A stretch of DNA of 64,000 bases. Source: Undaria pinnatifida (lineage: Eukaryota; Sar; Phaeophyceae; Laminariales; Alariaceae). Below, one piece after another: positions 1 through 13,115 of the stretch. Position 1 is the stretch's first letter. Each line of letters starts with the position of its first letter. Location of the stretch: assembly GCA_012845835.1 (NCBI GenBank), contig JABAKD010000009.1, positions 7,281,413 through 7,345,412 of the forward strand, written 5' to 3'. Made by a program: the position numbers and the translations under genes. The notes beneath the pieces were generated by a model. The model had not been told where the DNA came from and searched no databases. It saw nothing but the letters and a program-made list of their open reading frames with translations.

Positions 1-278
1 TAACGATTACACTTCCGTAGTATGCTACAACCCCGTTTCAAGGCACAACCCACTTGGAACTGGTGTGGGGCCGTTTTCGCAGTTGAAAAAAGGGTTCAAC
101 GTGAAACGTCAGGCTACGTGTCTGTATTCTGTTCCACCCCTATTTCCGCACGTTTCCGATATGCACAAAGCAGGTACGATTCAAGTCTACATTTGGAACT
201 CAAACGATAAGCACCTCCATTTCGAACACAGCAGGCACGACGTAGTCTACGTTATTAACTATATAGCACGATAAGCAC

Positions 279-859
279 CTCCTTTTCCGCGCGCTCCTGC
301 TGCTTGGTAACGATGTCCTCCGCGGAAGCCAAGAACCGCTTCGCCTTCTCCAGATACGGCTCGATTTCCGAATCCGACTCGTCATCATCTTCTCGTTGCT
401 CTTCATCAACCTCCATGTCCGTCCTCGCCCCACCCCCCGAACTTTCGCCAACCCCACTCCCACCACAACCCTTCCCCCCCACCGTTCCCTTCTTCTCCGC
501 GCGCCACTCCTCTGCCCCGCGCAACATACGGGCTACCATCTCCCCAAGGTCAGCCCGCAGGCCAGCCCAGTCCAGGAGCGGCTCGTACTCAAAGGTCAGC
601 TTCGCGCCTTCGCCAAGTCGACCCCCGTCCTGAGTAAGGGCCACCAGGGGCTCCACCTTGGGCTTCGGGGGGGCACCTTCCGACGGGGGCGTCTCCCCCT
701 CTCCCTTGGCAGCAGCGCCAGCAGCGAGGGTGGTCACGGTCGCGGTCGCAACAGAAGCCTCGGAACGGTCAGGGGTAGCTCCCAAAGAAGCGGCCGTGGC
801 GGACGCAGAAGCAGCAACAGCAGCAGTCATCGCGGCCTTCTTCCCGTGCGTGTCCTCCT

Positions 860-895
<36 letters not shown>

Positions 896-2087
896 GTTGC
901 TGGGGTGGAAGCTGTGGAAATTCCGGCGGAGCCCGCGGCGGCGGTGGAGATGTGATAGAGTCATTGTTAGTTGCTTTAGGAGCGCAGATCGATATCTTCG
1001 AAGTCGAAGTCGGTTTCGCCGATTTTAACGCCAGCCCGGTCGAAGTGGCGGGGGCGCCAGTGCTAGATGCATCAAGGGTCGCCCCACCGCTCTCTCCCAC
1101 AGCCTCAGTCATACACAAGTAGCTCCCCGGCAGGGGGAGGTAGTGCCCACTCACGAAGCGCTCCCTGATCTGGGGGAGGTTCATCGGCACCGCGCGGCGC
1201 GGCACGAGCTGGGTCTTCTTACACTGAGGCGAGGCCCCGTTCTCCGAAAGGCTAGTGGCGGCCAACGGCTGCTGCTGCTGCTGTTCAATACCCGTCAAAG
1301 CGCCCTGACATTTTCCCTGTTCCAAAACGCCCCGGCTTTTTCCCTGTTCCTGGACATCCATGAGGTTCACCGGCGGCGGCGGCCGCGGAGGCAAGGGTGG
1401 CGGACTGTCGGAGCGGGACCCCGAAGAACCTTTCCTGGCAGCCAGTGCTTCAGCTCCCTTCCTCGGCCGCTTGCGCGACGGCGTCCCCCGGCCCCCGCCC
1501 CCAACCCCGTCCCCCCCCGGCGGCTCGGTCGCAGGCGTCGGCCGTCTCCTATCGGCAGGGGTTTCCCATCCGCCAACCACCCCATCCGCCTTGCCCCCTT
1601 CCACCACAGGCGCACCACCAGCATCACCATCACCACCCCCATCACCATCGCTACTACCACCAGCACCGACAGCATGGGTCGGCGACGACGGCGTGGTCTG
1701 CCTATGCACCGGGCTCTTGCTGCGGGCGGGAGTAAGCCAGCCACGGGTGGCCGCCGGGGTACTGCTAGCGCCCAGCGTAGGGGAGGCGGAAGCTGCGGCC
1801 GCAGCGGGCGCATCAGCAGCCGCCGCCCCTACCACCGGCGGCGCAATCACCTCCGTGGCCTCCCCCTCCGCCCCCGAGTCGCCGCTGGACTCGTCTGATC
1901 CTCCCGAGCCTATAAGGTTGTCGATCGGATCGCCACCGTCGCGGAATAGGTCGTAAGAGTCCTCTTTCTCAATCCGAGCGATGACACGCTCCATGTCCTT
2001 CGCCTGTTGAGTTATGAACTTCGGCGTGCCCGGGGGGAGCTCCGGAAGCTCATGGGAGTTGGTCACCGTAACGGTCTTTTCCACCGT
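279..2087 (-). CDS. Large low-complexity exon of the chromatin-type gene
   Basis: A 1.8-kb open frame of 603 codons, far longer than the other exons in the window. The first in-frame start-like codon is GTG, so this is an internal exon behind a CAG acceptor rather than a gene start. A likely donor is GAG/GTGCTT at 278-277, phase 0. Composition is Ala/Ser/Gly/Pro/Thr-rich, with a CAG-type polyglutamine tract (plus-strand CTG repeat near 865-895) and a shorter one near 1265-1285. Charged ends resemble a bromodomain split by insertions. The most C-terminal helical part (ADLGEMVARMLRGAEEW) is near 500-570. Confidence 0.6.
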
Positions 2088-5000
2088 CTGTTTAGTTTTT
2101 TAATCCGGGGAGGGAGGGAAATAGAGAGAGAGGGAGGGAGGGAGGGAGGGAGGGAGGGAGGGAGGGAGGGACGCAAACCCAAGAAAAACACTTACCAGTA
2201 TTAGCAGTCGACGTAGAGTGGCATGTACGTTAAAAAGGGAACGGCACTCGCGAAACAGAGCATATCCAGCTAACCGTACAAGGGTACTGCATATACAACG
2301 CGCACGGATCCGCTCGGCGCATATGGCACGTACTAATTCGCCCGCACACACGTTGCTAGAGCGGGGCTAACATGCGTGCCATTTTCAAGAGGAACTGCTG
2401 TACAAGCGCCACGTCGCCCTTTTGGTATAACAAGAGAGTAGAGTAGAACCTACTGCTGTAAAACCATTCAAGAAAAGAAACGAACCAAAACCAAAACAAA
2501 ACAAAACAAAGGTCGAAAAATGAACCACTTACTATAGTTGACTTTACGCCGGCGGCTGGTGTTACTATGTGATACATGCGCCTTTCTACAGCCAAAACAA
2601 CTGAAACTGAAACTGAAACTGAAACAAAATAAAAACAAACAGATCATGTGTAATCAAACGGCGGTACCACATCGACGATGCCTATGCAAAAACTACACTA
2701 AAACTACACTGCCAGGCATACGAAAGATGAAAAAGGGAACTTGAACTCGTTTCTCGGGGACAAGTTACTTAAAATTGCAGTAAACGTGGGTCACCTCGGC
2801 AGCAGCAACATCATAACCTCAAACCTGGATCCAGATCGGAGCAAGCAGGTACGGATCTGGATCCAGTTTTGAGGTGATCATTTCGCTACTGCAAAAAAGG
2901 GCCCGGAAAACGAGTTCAAGCTTCAATTCTGAAGGGGTTGACCATTTTCCTACTGCAAAAGTGGCCCAACTCAAATTTCAAGTATGTTATCCCCGAAAAA
3001 CGTTTTTTCAGGTTCCAGTTCTGATTGGGCGGGCCAAACGCACAACCCGCTCAACACATGGAATCTGACTCCTAAGAGGCCCGACGGATAAAAAGGACGG
3101 CAGCTGCTGCAATGACATATACCACATGCTGGTACACATCATACGAAACATGAGGTAAAAGTTGAAACGCACAGACCACTGCAAGTATGATTCGTTCGTG
3201 TGTGTTTTTCACATCGATCCCTTCGAGACTTCAGAGGGGAAACGGGGTGGGGAAAAAAATGACAATTACAGCATTGGCCATACGAAGTATCCCTGGTTGC
3301 TGGGTGTCCCAACTGCAGTGCAAGGAGCTGTGCGACACGCGTGCAGCACGATAGTGCTCGTGCTGGAGGACGCCCTTAATAGCCGGTTCAAAGTTTTTTT
3401 CGTGTTGTTGGTCGATTTAACACAAAACTCTGCAAGAGTCGGGCCCGTCAGTTGTCGACCACACATCACAGGTATTGGTATCAGATGAACTGATTCATAA
3501 ATGCAGTATAACGAAAAATAAAATAAAAACTCCAGCCGTGAGATCGAAGATTTCGTCAAAACTCATCTTTGCAAGCTGTGCGTGGCACTCCGATCGCGCG
3601 TATTATGTACCAAACATATGTGTGTTTTTGACATCAAACTGGTGTTTCCACACATCGTATTATACATCCAGCTCAAACCCAGTGCCTGTGTCTCGTGCCT
3701 AGTGCCGATGCCTTCTAATAATGGCAATAGATAGAGACGAGCTCTATGGTCACAAACTATAAACCAGAGATACACATTGCAAACCCAGGTGATTAGGCCA
3801 TGCAATGCCGAACGCAATAAATACCGGGGCGGACCATACGCAAGTCAGCACACCAGACAACGCGCAACGAAGAAAAATAATACCAGGTGATTAAGAAAAA
3901 AAAGAAAAAAGAAAAAAAAGAAAGAAAAGAAAAAATAACACAGGGGGAAGGGAAGAGGTACCAAGGAGAACCATATACGGGGGGGTAGTTGCAGTTGATT
4001 AATTTGGCAAAAGAGGGATTCGATACGGGCCCCAATCAAAGATCGCAGGAAACAGCACATGCACCCGTTGACAGAGAGCAAATTTCCGATTAATTGCCTA
4101 GACGAACGCTAAAAACTACGAGGTTGTAGTGTGAACCACTCGGCCCTACACCCTTGACAGCCCACGTTTTCCCTTGCTTGACATGCCTCCGAACATCTTT
4201 GGTCCCAACAGCGCTTAAACGTTCCTTCGATTTAAACCGGAAAGTACAGTTAGTTGTGGTCCCTTACAGGGCGGTACCATGCCCGATGGTAATACCCGCC
4301 CTAAAAGTGGGACCCCCTAATCTTCCGGCATATTGATATATCTATAGGACGAGGTCGTGACAAGTGGCTTCTACCGCATTCTGTTGGGGGCCAGCATTGA
4401 AGGTTGCCGGACTGACGCGGGACCACGAACGACCCTGTACGAGTATCATGAAAGGCTCTGGCACCGACTAACCTCGTCAAACTGCTTCGGCGCCTTCACC
4501 GACCGTGCCCCGCGCAATGACCTCGTGGACGACCGGCTGTTGCGCCCTCTCCCTCCTCCCGGCCCTCCGCCCGAGTTCACCTCATATGGCTGAACAAACT
4601 GTTCGTTCATGCGTTCGTTCATTCGTTTGGGGCAGCACAGAGCGTACGTGGACACGTAAAGAACGGAGGGCGGGTTTTAGAGTCATGTCTGTACTCTTCA
4701 TCGTCAGCACCATTGTCCGTATGTTGTATATCTCGTCTATAACACGCGCGAGGCCGATGCATGGCTCAGATCGGTACTGTGGTACCTCTACGAGATGGTA
4801 CGGGAGGACAAATCGACCAGGATCGTTGGATGGTTTCGCTCGCGATCGGCGCTTGGCGGATTCGTAACAAGAGTACAAAAGAAGCTGTGCTGGAAGATTA
4901 ATACAGCGCTTGTGTTCGAAAAAGCAGCAAACACTCGTTTAACAGCAGTCTGAGTGCGTCGTGCAAGTGGCACCGTCACACTTTAATACGCGACAAGACG

Positions 5001-8000
5001 CGAATCCTCGGTGACACTCCATGTTCACACTACATACCAGCACTCCATATAAATGCAGCAGCAGTGCCAGGTATACCAGTATCAACACTGCATGCAACAC
5101 TTGAGCTTATAACTGCATCTGTTTCGGTTCTCAAATCACCGATGCAACAAGCCAAGAAATAAAAAGGGACAAAGGCAAGAAGGATGACAAGTGTCTACCC
5201 AGAACTAAAATGATATGGTACCTCGCACTATATACCTGGTACGAAATATTGATTAATATAGTACCCTGACGCAAGATCGAAACAAGGTAGCCGGAGCCGA
5301 CCCGGTAGCCTGGCACGGCAAATATCGCACGCCCCTCACGTAGATAAGACACCTCTTGCACATGTCTGCATCGGCGCGCGACAGGCTGGGGGCTACCTGG
5401 CAGGTGCAGTCTGCATTACCCGAGATCGCAAACGCAGAAGGAGCCGGTGGCGCCCTGTCTTTCCATCTTCTCGGCTGCCCAGAGCAGCTGGAGCTCGGGT
5501 AAGGCCCAGCTTTTGCCCTTACAGGAGGTACGACGGGGGACTCGTTGGGTAGGGAGGACAGGTTGCGTGATGGCCTAGCTGTTTTCGCTGGGGAGCATCT
5601 TCGGACGTCCGGCACATTGGCTTCGAGTACGCAGCACGCAAAGTGTGCGCTGGAACATGGCGGGTAGGTGGCAAGGTAGGAACCGAGGGGGGGGTTGCTC
5701 GTGCGCTCTCGCAACGACGTTTCAAAATATCAAAGTGCCACCCAGAGCAACTTTTAAAGTCAAGATCGGACGCGTGGGGAGCACCTTCGCACGTCCGGCA
5801 CACTGGATTCGAGTACGCAGCACGCTGAGTGTAAGATGGAAGATGGCGGGTAGGTGGCAAGGTAGGTACCAAGGGGGGGGGTGATCGTGCGCTCTCGCAA
5901 CTACGTGTCAAAATATCAAAGTGCCACTCAGAGCAACTTTTAAAGTCAAGGTCGGACGCGAGGCCCCAAGATCACCATAATGTCAACTAACCAACTTGCA
6001 AAGTCAAGATCTCAAGATCGACGAGGAGGCACGAAGTAAATCCATATCGACAACTTGATCTTGGGAGTACGGGTTCAATGGCAGCGTCCGCGACGGAGTA
6101 TTAATAGTAGGTAAATATTGCTCCTACTGATGTCCAGGACGAGGGCATACTCGTGCTTTTAGGGACTTTTTCTAGCGTAAGAAAATGACGAACGGAAAGC
6201 GCGAAAGCGTGGGTTAGGCCATCTCTTGTAGTAGCGTATCCGAAACAGAAAATGAACGTTTTCGGATCGCAAATCCTGTTTGGCTATCTTATACCTGGTA
6301 GACCCGAAAATGGCGAATTTTCAGGCTTCCATTTTCGGATATCGTTTTCCGATCGGCCTCCAGCAGAAAAAGGGCGTCCATTTTCAGATGAAATCCCCAT
6401 CTCAAAACGGCATCTGGATATGATTTTACACATGTCATGGGAGGCAACAAGCTTGGTAAATCCTCGAAAACAGTATTAGTACTGCTGTTGTATTAATAGT
6501 ACAAGACACAAGACACGCGCATCGGAAACAACTATCTGTCTGCTGTGAGCACGCAACACGTCTCATAGGCGTACTTGTGCTGCTGCTGCTGCCGTGTCCC
6601 GCTATCCGCTGGCACACACCTCAGGCCTCACCACGTGCCGATGAGATCGGTGATGGTGACGACTACAAGAGCCTTGTCACTCTCGTCACAGTCGCGATTG
6701 CAGTATTCGCCAAACACAAGAGACATACACTGCTGCTACTCGTGTTTGTCGAGGACGAGGACAGACAGCCGTCGTCTGCGACATGTCGTTCATGCACGAG
6801 ATCGACGGGAGCGAGGGGGAAGACAGCCCTCCTCGCGTCAAGCGCACACGGCGTGTTTTTCCTCGCCCCATCTACAAAGCTTCGTCTGCGCGTGCGCTGA
6901 GATGCTCTGGTGCAGCGAACTTGTGCGAGTATGTACGTGGTCGAGCGATTGCCGTTGTTGATTATTTTCCGCGAGAACTTTGTTCAATAAAATAATCTGT
7001 AAATTCGGGTTTCAGTATAAGGGTCGTCGATCTGATTCTGCCCGTCTGATTCTGCCGTCCGAAATTCAAGCTCATTTTCTGTTTTGAATACGATCTTATA
7101 AGAGATGGCCTTGGCAAAATTAAAATCCGACGAAAATCGACGGGCATAAAAAGTTGTAAAGTGGGAATGCTGAACCCTATGCGTGATAAAAATGAATGCA
7201 AGTACCGGGGGCCAGAAGAGAAGACACCTCTGACCACGGCTTGTCCAGAAGGTCTTGAAACTCTATATCATACGACTTGAGCTGGAAATTAAAAAAAGGA
7301 AGAAAAAAAATGTGCCTTCCGTTATCAAGCACTCGGGGGGGAGGGGCGGGGGGTGTGACGTCAGGGTTATCGACCCCCGTGTACGCCACCGCCTATCACA
7401 ACAGCAAAACACAAAATGGTGCGCATGTACAAGTATTATCGGCCACATCGCCACCGTCGTCGAGGCTCCTTGAATCAAACCAAATCGTGGAGACGGGAAG
7501 CGAGAGATCCCACCAGGTCCGAGGTACCGCAGGTCACAGCCTCATATCTCACATAGCACGGCCGTACGCTAGAATACTAGAATCTTCCAGTCAGTGTCGA
7601 AAATCGCGCTCAAAAAAGTGCGACATGCCACCTGATACAGCAGCACTACTAGTTTACTCGTGTGTGCCCTTTTTCTCCCAATGCATCGCCTATATGCAGC
7701 ACATCGGTATGGTACTGGAGTATCTCTTGCATCGCAACTATCATCGTCGCGACATCTCGCGTACATCAGGACTAACAGTGATAGCCAGGCACCAAAAGCC
7801 GTGCTCGAGAAACTCAAGTCAAGAAAATGAACAACACCAGGCGCTCATGTATAATACAACAGCGCACAGGAAACGGTTGCTCGATGAATGTGTGTATCCC
7901 AGGCGTTTCGTTTACTGCGATCGAACATCGCGACTCATTGCGATGTGGGCCCACAACAACATACCCGGTATGTATGTCAGGTGATGCATTATACCAGGTA

Positions 8001-11000
8001 CTACTGTACAGGAAGAGCTACTACTGCTGTTGAGCGTAAGCGGAAGACGTCTGCAGATGGCATGTGGAGAAACGGGGACATTTGAGACATGGGGCATAGG
8101 GCACGAGACCCACGATGCGTTGAGCGTATGTCAGTCTAATAAAGCGTCAGTTGACCGAAAATTAACGTTATCCAAAGATGATAGGTAGCAAGGGGCGCAT
8201 TGATAAATGGTTGGTCAATAAGCAAAGCAAACAAGTCAGATACAGCACATGCATAAATATCTTGGTCCTCGCACGAGAGCAACCGAAGGGTCCGATTTAG
8301 ACAGGTTTTGAGCCGTCTTCGAGATAACTCGAGCTAAGGTCCACCTCTCGGGGCGCTGTTCCCTGGACGTGCCTCAACTTGCTCGCCCCTCTCGACTCTG
8401 CCGGAGGCGGCCTCGGCCGCTCTCGCTTCGTGTCGTAACAGCTCTCGCAAAATCTTGTTTCTTGCCAAATTTCCGTTGCAACAAAACAAGTGCGTAGTCG
8501 CAGGTATAGCGCAACATTTTTTTGCCTGTAGTAATCGCATAACAGTAGCTTGAGGGGTAACCCGGAACGATTGTTAATCGTTAGCCGCGAGTCTCGGTGA
8601 AATACTCTTTTTTCAAGTGAGTGTCTTTGTTTTCTTCCCTCTGGGTTCGAGCCTGGGTGTGTACATTGTCCGAGGCCCTTTTTCTTTTACTTTTCTTTCT
8701 TCCCTCTTCTTTTGGTTATTTATGTACCGGGTCAAAGCAAGGCGAAAATATTATTGTGAACGTAACTACACTGGAAATAAATGCTGCTCGCTGTTGTCGA
8801 ACTGTCGCAGCTGCCGCTCCTGCTGTTGTTGAAATTACACGTACATAACACGAGTTGTGCGGCGGCTGTTGCTGCTGTTGATCGTCATCGTTTGTCGAAT
8901 GACGCAATTCGTTGCCGTGGTTAATACCATTGCACCTGATTCCAGTGTTTCTTTCTCGTTATTCACACGCGATTTGTTATTAATGTACCTTTTGGCAGTT
9001 CTGTCGCATGGACAGCCTCGATTTACCTATAATCCTACACTCAAAATACATGACATGCATCCTCGAAAATTACGGGCAAGCGCGGAGCCAAGGCAGGCAG
9101 CAACCCGTCGCAGCGAAGCCCCCCTGGTACCTGGTTATACACAGTATCATGTAATATATTTAGTCTAGAGATTTTCAAAACAAATGAATAATTTTCAAGG
9201 GGGTTTGAAATTAATTAATTTTGCAAAAGAGGGCCGCCATGTGTCGCGATCGGAGCCATCGGAGGGCATTTTCTCGACCTCAGCTTTACCATACCGCTGT
9301 TGCATAATGTAATCAGTAGGATCAGTGCTTTAAATAGTTCAAAACAAGCGCGATGCGCAGGCAACGCTATGTACTATTAATAGCTTATGCATGCCAGGTA
9401 TCGCAACAGGTATGATTCTGATAAAGGTAAACGACTGCTGCAGACGATATTTTGCTATCCGGTAGATACTATATAGCTAGACTAAAGGGTAAAAACTAAC
9501 AAATCGTATACCCGCAGGACAGATTAGCTCACCCTACGCTCGGAGCTACTCGTAGCTCATTTCGGGTACACCAATACATATCTGAAACAGTCACATGAAT
9601 TATCACATGTTTGCATGGTGTAGAACTCCTATTTACCGTAGATAGTTTTCCTACACACTGTTGCCGGCGGTGGGTTATGGAGACAGATACAGTAGCCTTT
9701 CCACATATTCATGTATATCCCGCCGGTGAGCTGTGAAAGCTATAAAAATACGTACGTGAGCTACTCGTGAATATTTTAGCGGTTCCGCCCTGTGACATAT
9801 CGTCCACAAATAGGACAGGTTAACTCACCCTAGCCCGGAGCTAGCTCATTTCGGGGAAGATCGATCAGTATCTGAAAGAGCTACATGAGCTGTCACATGT
9901 TTGCCGCGTGCGAGCTACTATCAGATAACTCTTGTCCACAAACTTGCCCATGGAAATATACACTCGACGTATATAGAATTTGTGAAAAAAATCGAAGTAC
10001 ATCTTCCCCGTGAGCTGTAAGAGCTATCTGGTACAAAAGCTATACCACATGCTTGCCTGCTGTGAAGTCCTATGATATACCTAGTAAATATTACCGTATA
10101 CGACGGTGCATCCAACACCCTCGGTGATAACATTTGGGGTCCAAAAATATCACCTGGTGTGGCTTATACTCCAGGTGTGTGGTAAACAACGTCTCTCGGT
10201 GACAAATTAGGTGGCCGTTGGAAATTAGTGAAGCCCATTACCGAGCGAGAACATTCTGCAAGGGGTGTCATAACTGTGGTTACCAAGGACTGCCACACCG
10301 CCAGCACAGTGAAGAGTCGCGCGACTGCCCCTGCCGACCCCGAGCCCTCCAAAAGTATTGGGATTAGGGTTAGGATTATGTACAGGGTCGTGTTGGTCTG
10401 GGCCGACGTGCAAGACTGAAAATGACCACAAACGCCTGGTGGGAAGGTTGCTGCCGTACCTGTCCTGCACTTTGGTCGAGCAGATATCTTGAGGGAGTCA
10501 TACCAATTACGAGGCATGACACCGCCGGGGCTGGGATACACAATATATCCGGGAAATAAACCAAGTGGTTGTTTTGGGATTTGAAACATTCCATCACCCG
10601 AGATACTCAGGGGCATGACATACATCCCGGACGGTATACATCGTTACATACGGAAAATTGGAGCGGTACTGGTACCTCTTCTTTACACATGGTTGCCCTT
10701 GGTGAGCGATGGACATAGCTCGTCTTCACATATTTCCCGTGCGGTTGTGAGTAGCAAGAGCTACATGAGCTGTGGCATGTTTGTCGGGTGTGAGCTACGT
10801 ACCAGATATAATACGGTATTACCTGGTAGATGGTGGCTTTTCTACACAAGTTTGTCTGGGGTGGTCTACGGGGGACAAGTGAGGTACCAAGCTCATCACG
10901 TCTTACGTGTGAAAAAGTACAGAGTACCGGTAGATTTAAGCTGCTGCTGCTACTGCTGCTGGCTGTGTTACACATATCCGACAGATCAGATCCCATTCCA

Positions 11001-12678
11001 TGGCCTCTGTCTTTCAGGGTAGATAGACACCTGAACCACATCATCTGCATATCCTATAGATCATGTTGCCCGGTGAGAGCCGGTAATCTGAAGGACCTGT
11101 TAACAGCACGTATTCCCTGAGTAGGATACCAATTACGCAGATCCTGCACATAATACCTACTTGTATCATAACGACAGATGTACGATTTACGATAGTAATA
11201 GATTATCTAGATCATGAGCTGTCCGATGTGAGCTGTTGCGCATTACTTTACTCGTACAGCAGCGTAGGATGCGCAAGATACGAGCGACGGTAAAGGGATA
11301 TTCGTATTATAGATTCGAGCGAGTCCACTGCAGCATGAACGTTCCGCAGACGAAACCGAAATAGTGAGAAACATCTACCGCGTACCAGGCACACAACAAT
11401 GTTGATGTTACATGTTGCCGTATGCACAGCAGAGCTCTCTTGCGGGAGTACGGCTAATGGAGAGGAGAGGAGAGGTTCAGGTGCTTGGTTGGACAATTAC
11501 GATAAAAAGAGAGGAGGAAGAGAGGTTCCAGTTCGAGCCGCCGCTACGTACTGCGAGTGTACTGCTAACTGTGCTCGTACTTGGTGACCAATAACGAATG
11601 CCGCCCCAACCTGCACCAACACTAACTTATGAAGCAGAAAAAAAAAGACGGAAGACCAATAACGAATGCCGCCCCAGCCTGCAGACGGAAAACAACATAT
11701 CAAAACAAAGAATTGAAAATGAAATTGATTTATAAAAACAGAGATTGGGCAAGATTCGGCAGCAGGATCTGCAGGATCTCGCGATTTGGCGCTGTTTTCA
11801 TGATGTTTAAAAAAACGTGAGGTGGGAGTGTGGCGCGTGTCTTGGTTTAAAGTTTAGTGGGAGGGAAAGGGCTTGCGGGGTCGCAGGCGACGGACGATCG
11901 CGTGATTAGATCCGAAGCAGTGTCGGCAGCCGAGAAATTTTGAGGAAGAGCGAGAGTCCCTCTCGGAGATGGTACCTACTGCGCTGGTCGGGGATCGAGC
12001 GAGGCCGAGAGCCGAAGACACACAAGGCTGGATGTCGTGGGAGTTGCAAAAAATACAAAAAATTGAAATATGCTGCACTCTGACACGGACAAGACAATTT
12101 TGAAAATCTTGCCACCCATCGGCTCGTGGTGTAATCCACGGAGTCGGAGCCTGCGTGGAGTTCAATGGTAATCAGCCCACGGTAGTCGTGGTTCGTTTCA
12201 GGGAAAGAGCTTCGGATCCCCTACCCCTGGCGGAGCTGACTCGGTCATGGGACGAGGCAGAGGGTTGGGCTCTCTTTGCTGTTTTGGCGCGATTTCGTTT
12301 TTCACTGATCCTCTCGAGGAAAAAACAAAATCAACATTTTCTCAATCACTTTCAACGATTTGGAGGGAGACGCAACTAAACGATGATGGTGAGGTGAGAT
12401 GGTATCATATCTGGCAGGCGACAACCGCAGCGCAGCGCTCGGTAAAAACAAACAGCAGTACCCGCAGCGGCAACAACAGTAGCAACAGCAGTGACGCTTA
12501 GTGGACTGACCTTCACGTCCACGGAAGACTCCTTCTCGTTCCCGAGAACATAGGCAACCGCGACGGTGCTGTCGGAGTTAATCTTGAAAACTCTCGCCAC
12601 TCCTCCTTCTTTGTTGACCCCAGGCCATTGCCTTTGTAGGACTTTGACGAGCTGGCCTTCCACGAACGGATTGACCAT
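279..12678 (-). CDS. Probable chromatin-reader protein, 5' part (Tudor-like exon plus low-complexity exon with bromodomain-like pieces)
   Basis: Two exons are joined here: 12511-12678 (56 codons from ATG) and 279-2087 (603 codons). Both junctions are phase 0. The gene continues past the left edge. Exon 1 carries QRQWPGVNKEGGVARV and VAYVLGNEKE, the pattern of a Tudor-like fold found in stramenopile chromatin proteins. Exon 2 has MERVIARIEKEDSYDLF, like the first helix of a bromodomain. About 250 low-complexity residues later comes PMNLPQIRERFVSGHY, like the bromodomain PMDL segment. The rest is Ala/Ser/Gly/Pro-rich with a polyglutamine run. The exon 2 acceptor (ACTAAACAG, 2088-2090) sits behind a (TCCC)n pyrimidine tract. 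The intron would be 10.4 kb, and further small exons inside it cannot be excluded. That the two exons belong to one gene is inferred from strand, phase and domain type. The bromodomain reading is tentative. Confidence 0.5.
2131..2170 (+). repeat. (GGGA)n microsatellite
   Basis: About ten GGGA units. On the minus strand it is a (TCCC)n pyrimidine tract 40-80 bases upstream of the large-exon acceptor. Confidence 0.9.
2738..2923. repeat. Foldback (inverted repeat) sequence
   Basis: The inner arms 2816-2837 and 2854-2875 are complementary at 21 of 22 positions around a 16-base loop. Farther out, CTTGAACTCGTTT (2741-2753) pairs with AAACGAGTTCAAG (2908-2920), and TTGCAGTA pairs with TACTGCAA. Confidence 0.75.
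3533..3605 (-). repeat. 65-bp dispersed repeat in the left-hand intron
   Basis: CGTGAGATCGAAGATTTCGT then ACTCATCTTTGCAAGCTGTG and CCGATCGCGCGTATTA, nearly identical to 58046-58118. Confidence 0.7.
5590..5961 (+). repeat. 186-bp tandem duplication
   Basis: Two diverged copies, each beginning GGGGAGCA-CTTCG-ACGTCC, with GCGGGTAGGTGGCAAGGTAG, a G run and CAAAATATCAAAGTGCCAC. No coding potential is shared between the copies. Confidence 0.8.
7195..7262 (+). mobile_element. SINE 3' fragment
   Basis: ATGCAAGTACCGGG, CACCTCTGACCACGGCTTG and TCCAGAAGGTC match, in reverse, the low-coordinate ends of the SINEs at 19789 and 39410. Confidence 0.5.
12511..12678 (-). CDS. Exon 1 of the chromatin-type gene: Tudor-like module
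   Basis: The exon starts at the only in-frame ATG (12678-12676, MVNPFVEGQL) and ends VDVK before donor GTCAGT, phase 0. The WPGVNKEGGVARV core followed by a VAYVLG strand is the recognisable part. The open frame extends upstream of the ATG without another Met. CFAP300 starts 437 bp away on the opposite strand, which supports this being a true 5' end. Confidence 0.62.
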
Positions 12679-13115
12679 CGTGCGCAGGCCTTCCCGGCAA
12701 CACTGCTGAATGAGCACTTCACCAACTTCCCGTCGGTGTACAGCGCGGCAAACCTTCCTGACTGCACCCCGCTCTCTCTCTCGCAGGCGCAAAAGCGGGG
12801 TATATTGTTGGGCTTCCCCTTATTTGCTAGTATTCGGCGTTCTTGTTGGCGTTTCCACTCAAAATATGCAGTAAACCATCGGTTCGACCTGTTTTACAGG
12901 GACCCCGTATGTAACAGGTAATCTAAGTGTTGGTGAGTTAGTGAGTGTAGTGTTCTAAGATTGCTTGAGCAAGCTGCCTGTGCATTACTACTGTGCATAA
13001 ACACCGCAAGTGCTGAATAGCACATCAGCGCCGATACGCCTGTCTCTTACACACTTGCGTGACGACCCTCGCACGGCGAGGTCGCAAATTTATCAAACGC
13101 AGGTCAGGATCCAAA
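12679..13115. promoter_or_regulatory. Candidate bidirectional promoter between the chromatin-type gene and CFAP300
   Basis: Only 437 bp separate the two divergent ATGs. The segment must hold both 5' untranslated regions and core promoters. It contains a CT-rich run at 12772-12784 and otherwise nothing I recognise, with no clear TATA box at a convincing distance. The assignment rests on the head-to-head arrangement of two independently supported start codons. Confidence 0.45.

Larger units (their letters stand above)
2088..12510 (-). other. 10.4-kb putative intron of the chromatin-type gene
   Basis: I found no exon I could defend in this stretch. It holds (GGGA)n at 2131-2170, a foldback at 2738-2923, one copy of the 65-bp dispersed repeat (3533-3605), a 186-bp tandem duplication (5590-5961) and a SINE 3' fragment (7195-7262). 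It also has degenerate repeats containing GAGCTACATGAGCTG near 9530-10090 and 10715-10860, and five copies of the octamer ACCTGGTA. The most coding-like minus-strand patch is 8340-8450 (KILRELLRHEARAAEAASGR), with no supporting homology. Confidence 0.4.

Noticed and set aside
10360-10380. GGGATTAGGGTTAGGATT, like telomeric repeats (also TAACCTAACCCTAA near 23095).
   Set aside because: Only two or three units, not an array; no sign of a chromosome end or clear interstitial telomere.
10164-10625. 153-codon minus-strand frame with a hydrophobic segment.
   Set aside because: It lies in a repeat-rich intron, no start context or homology is seen, and an overlapping frame is equally open.
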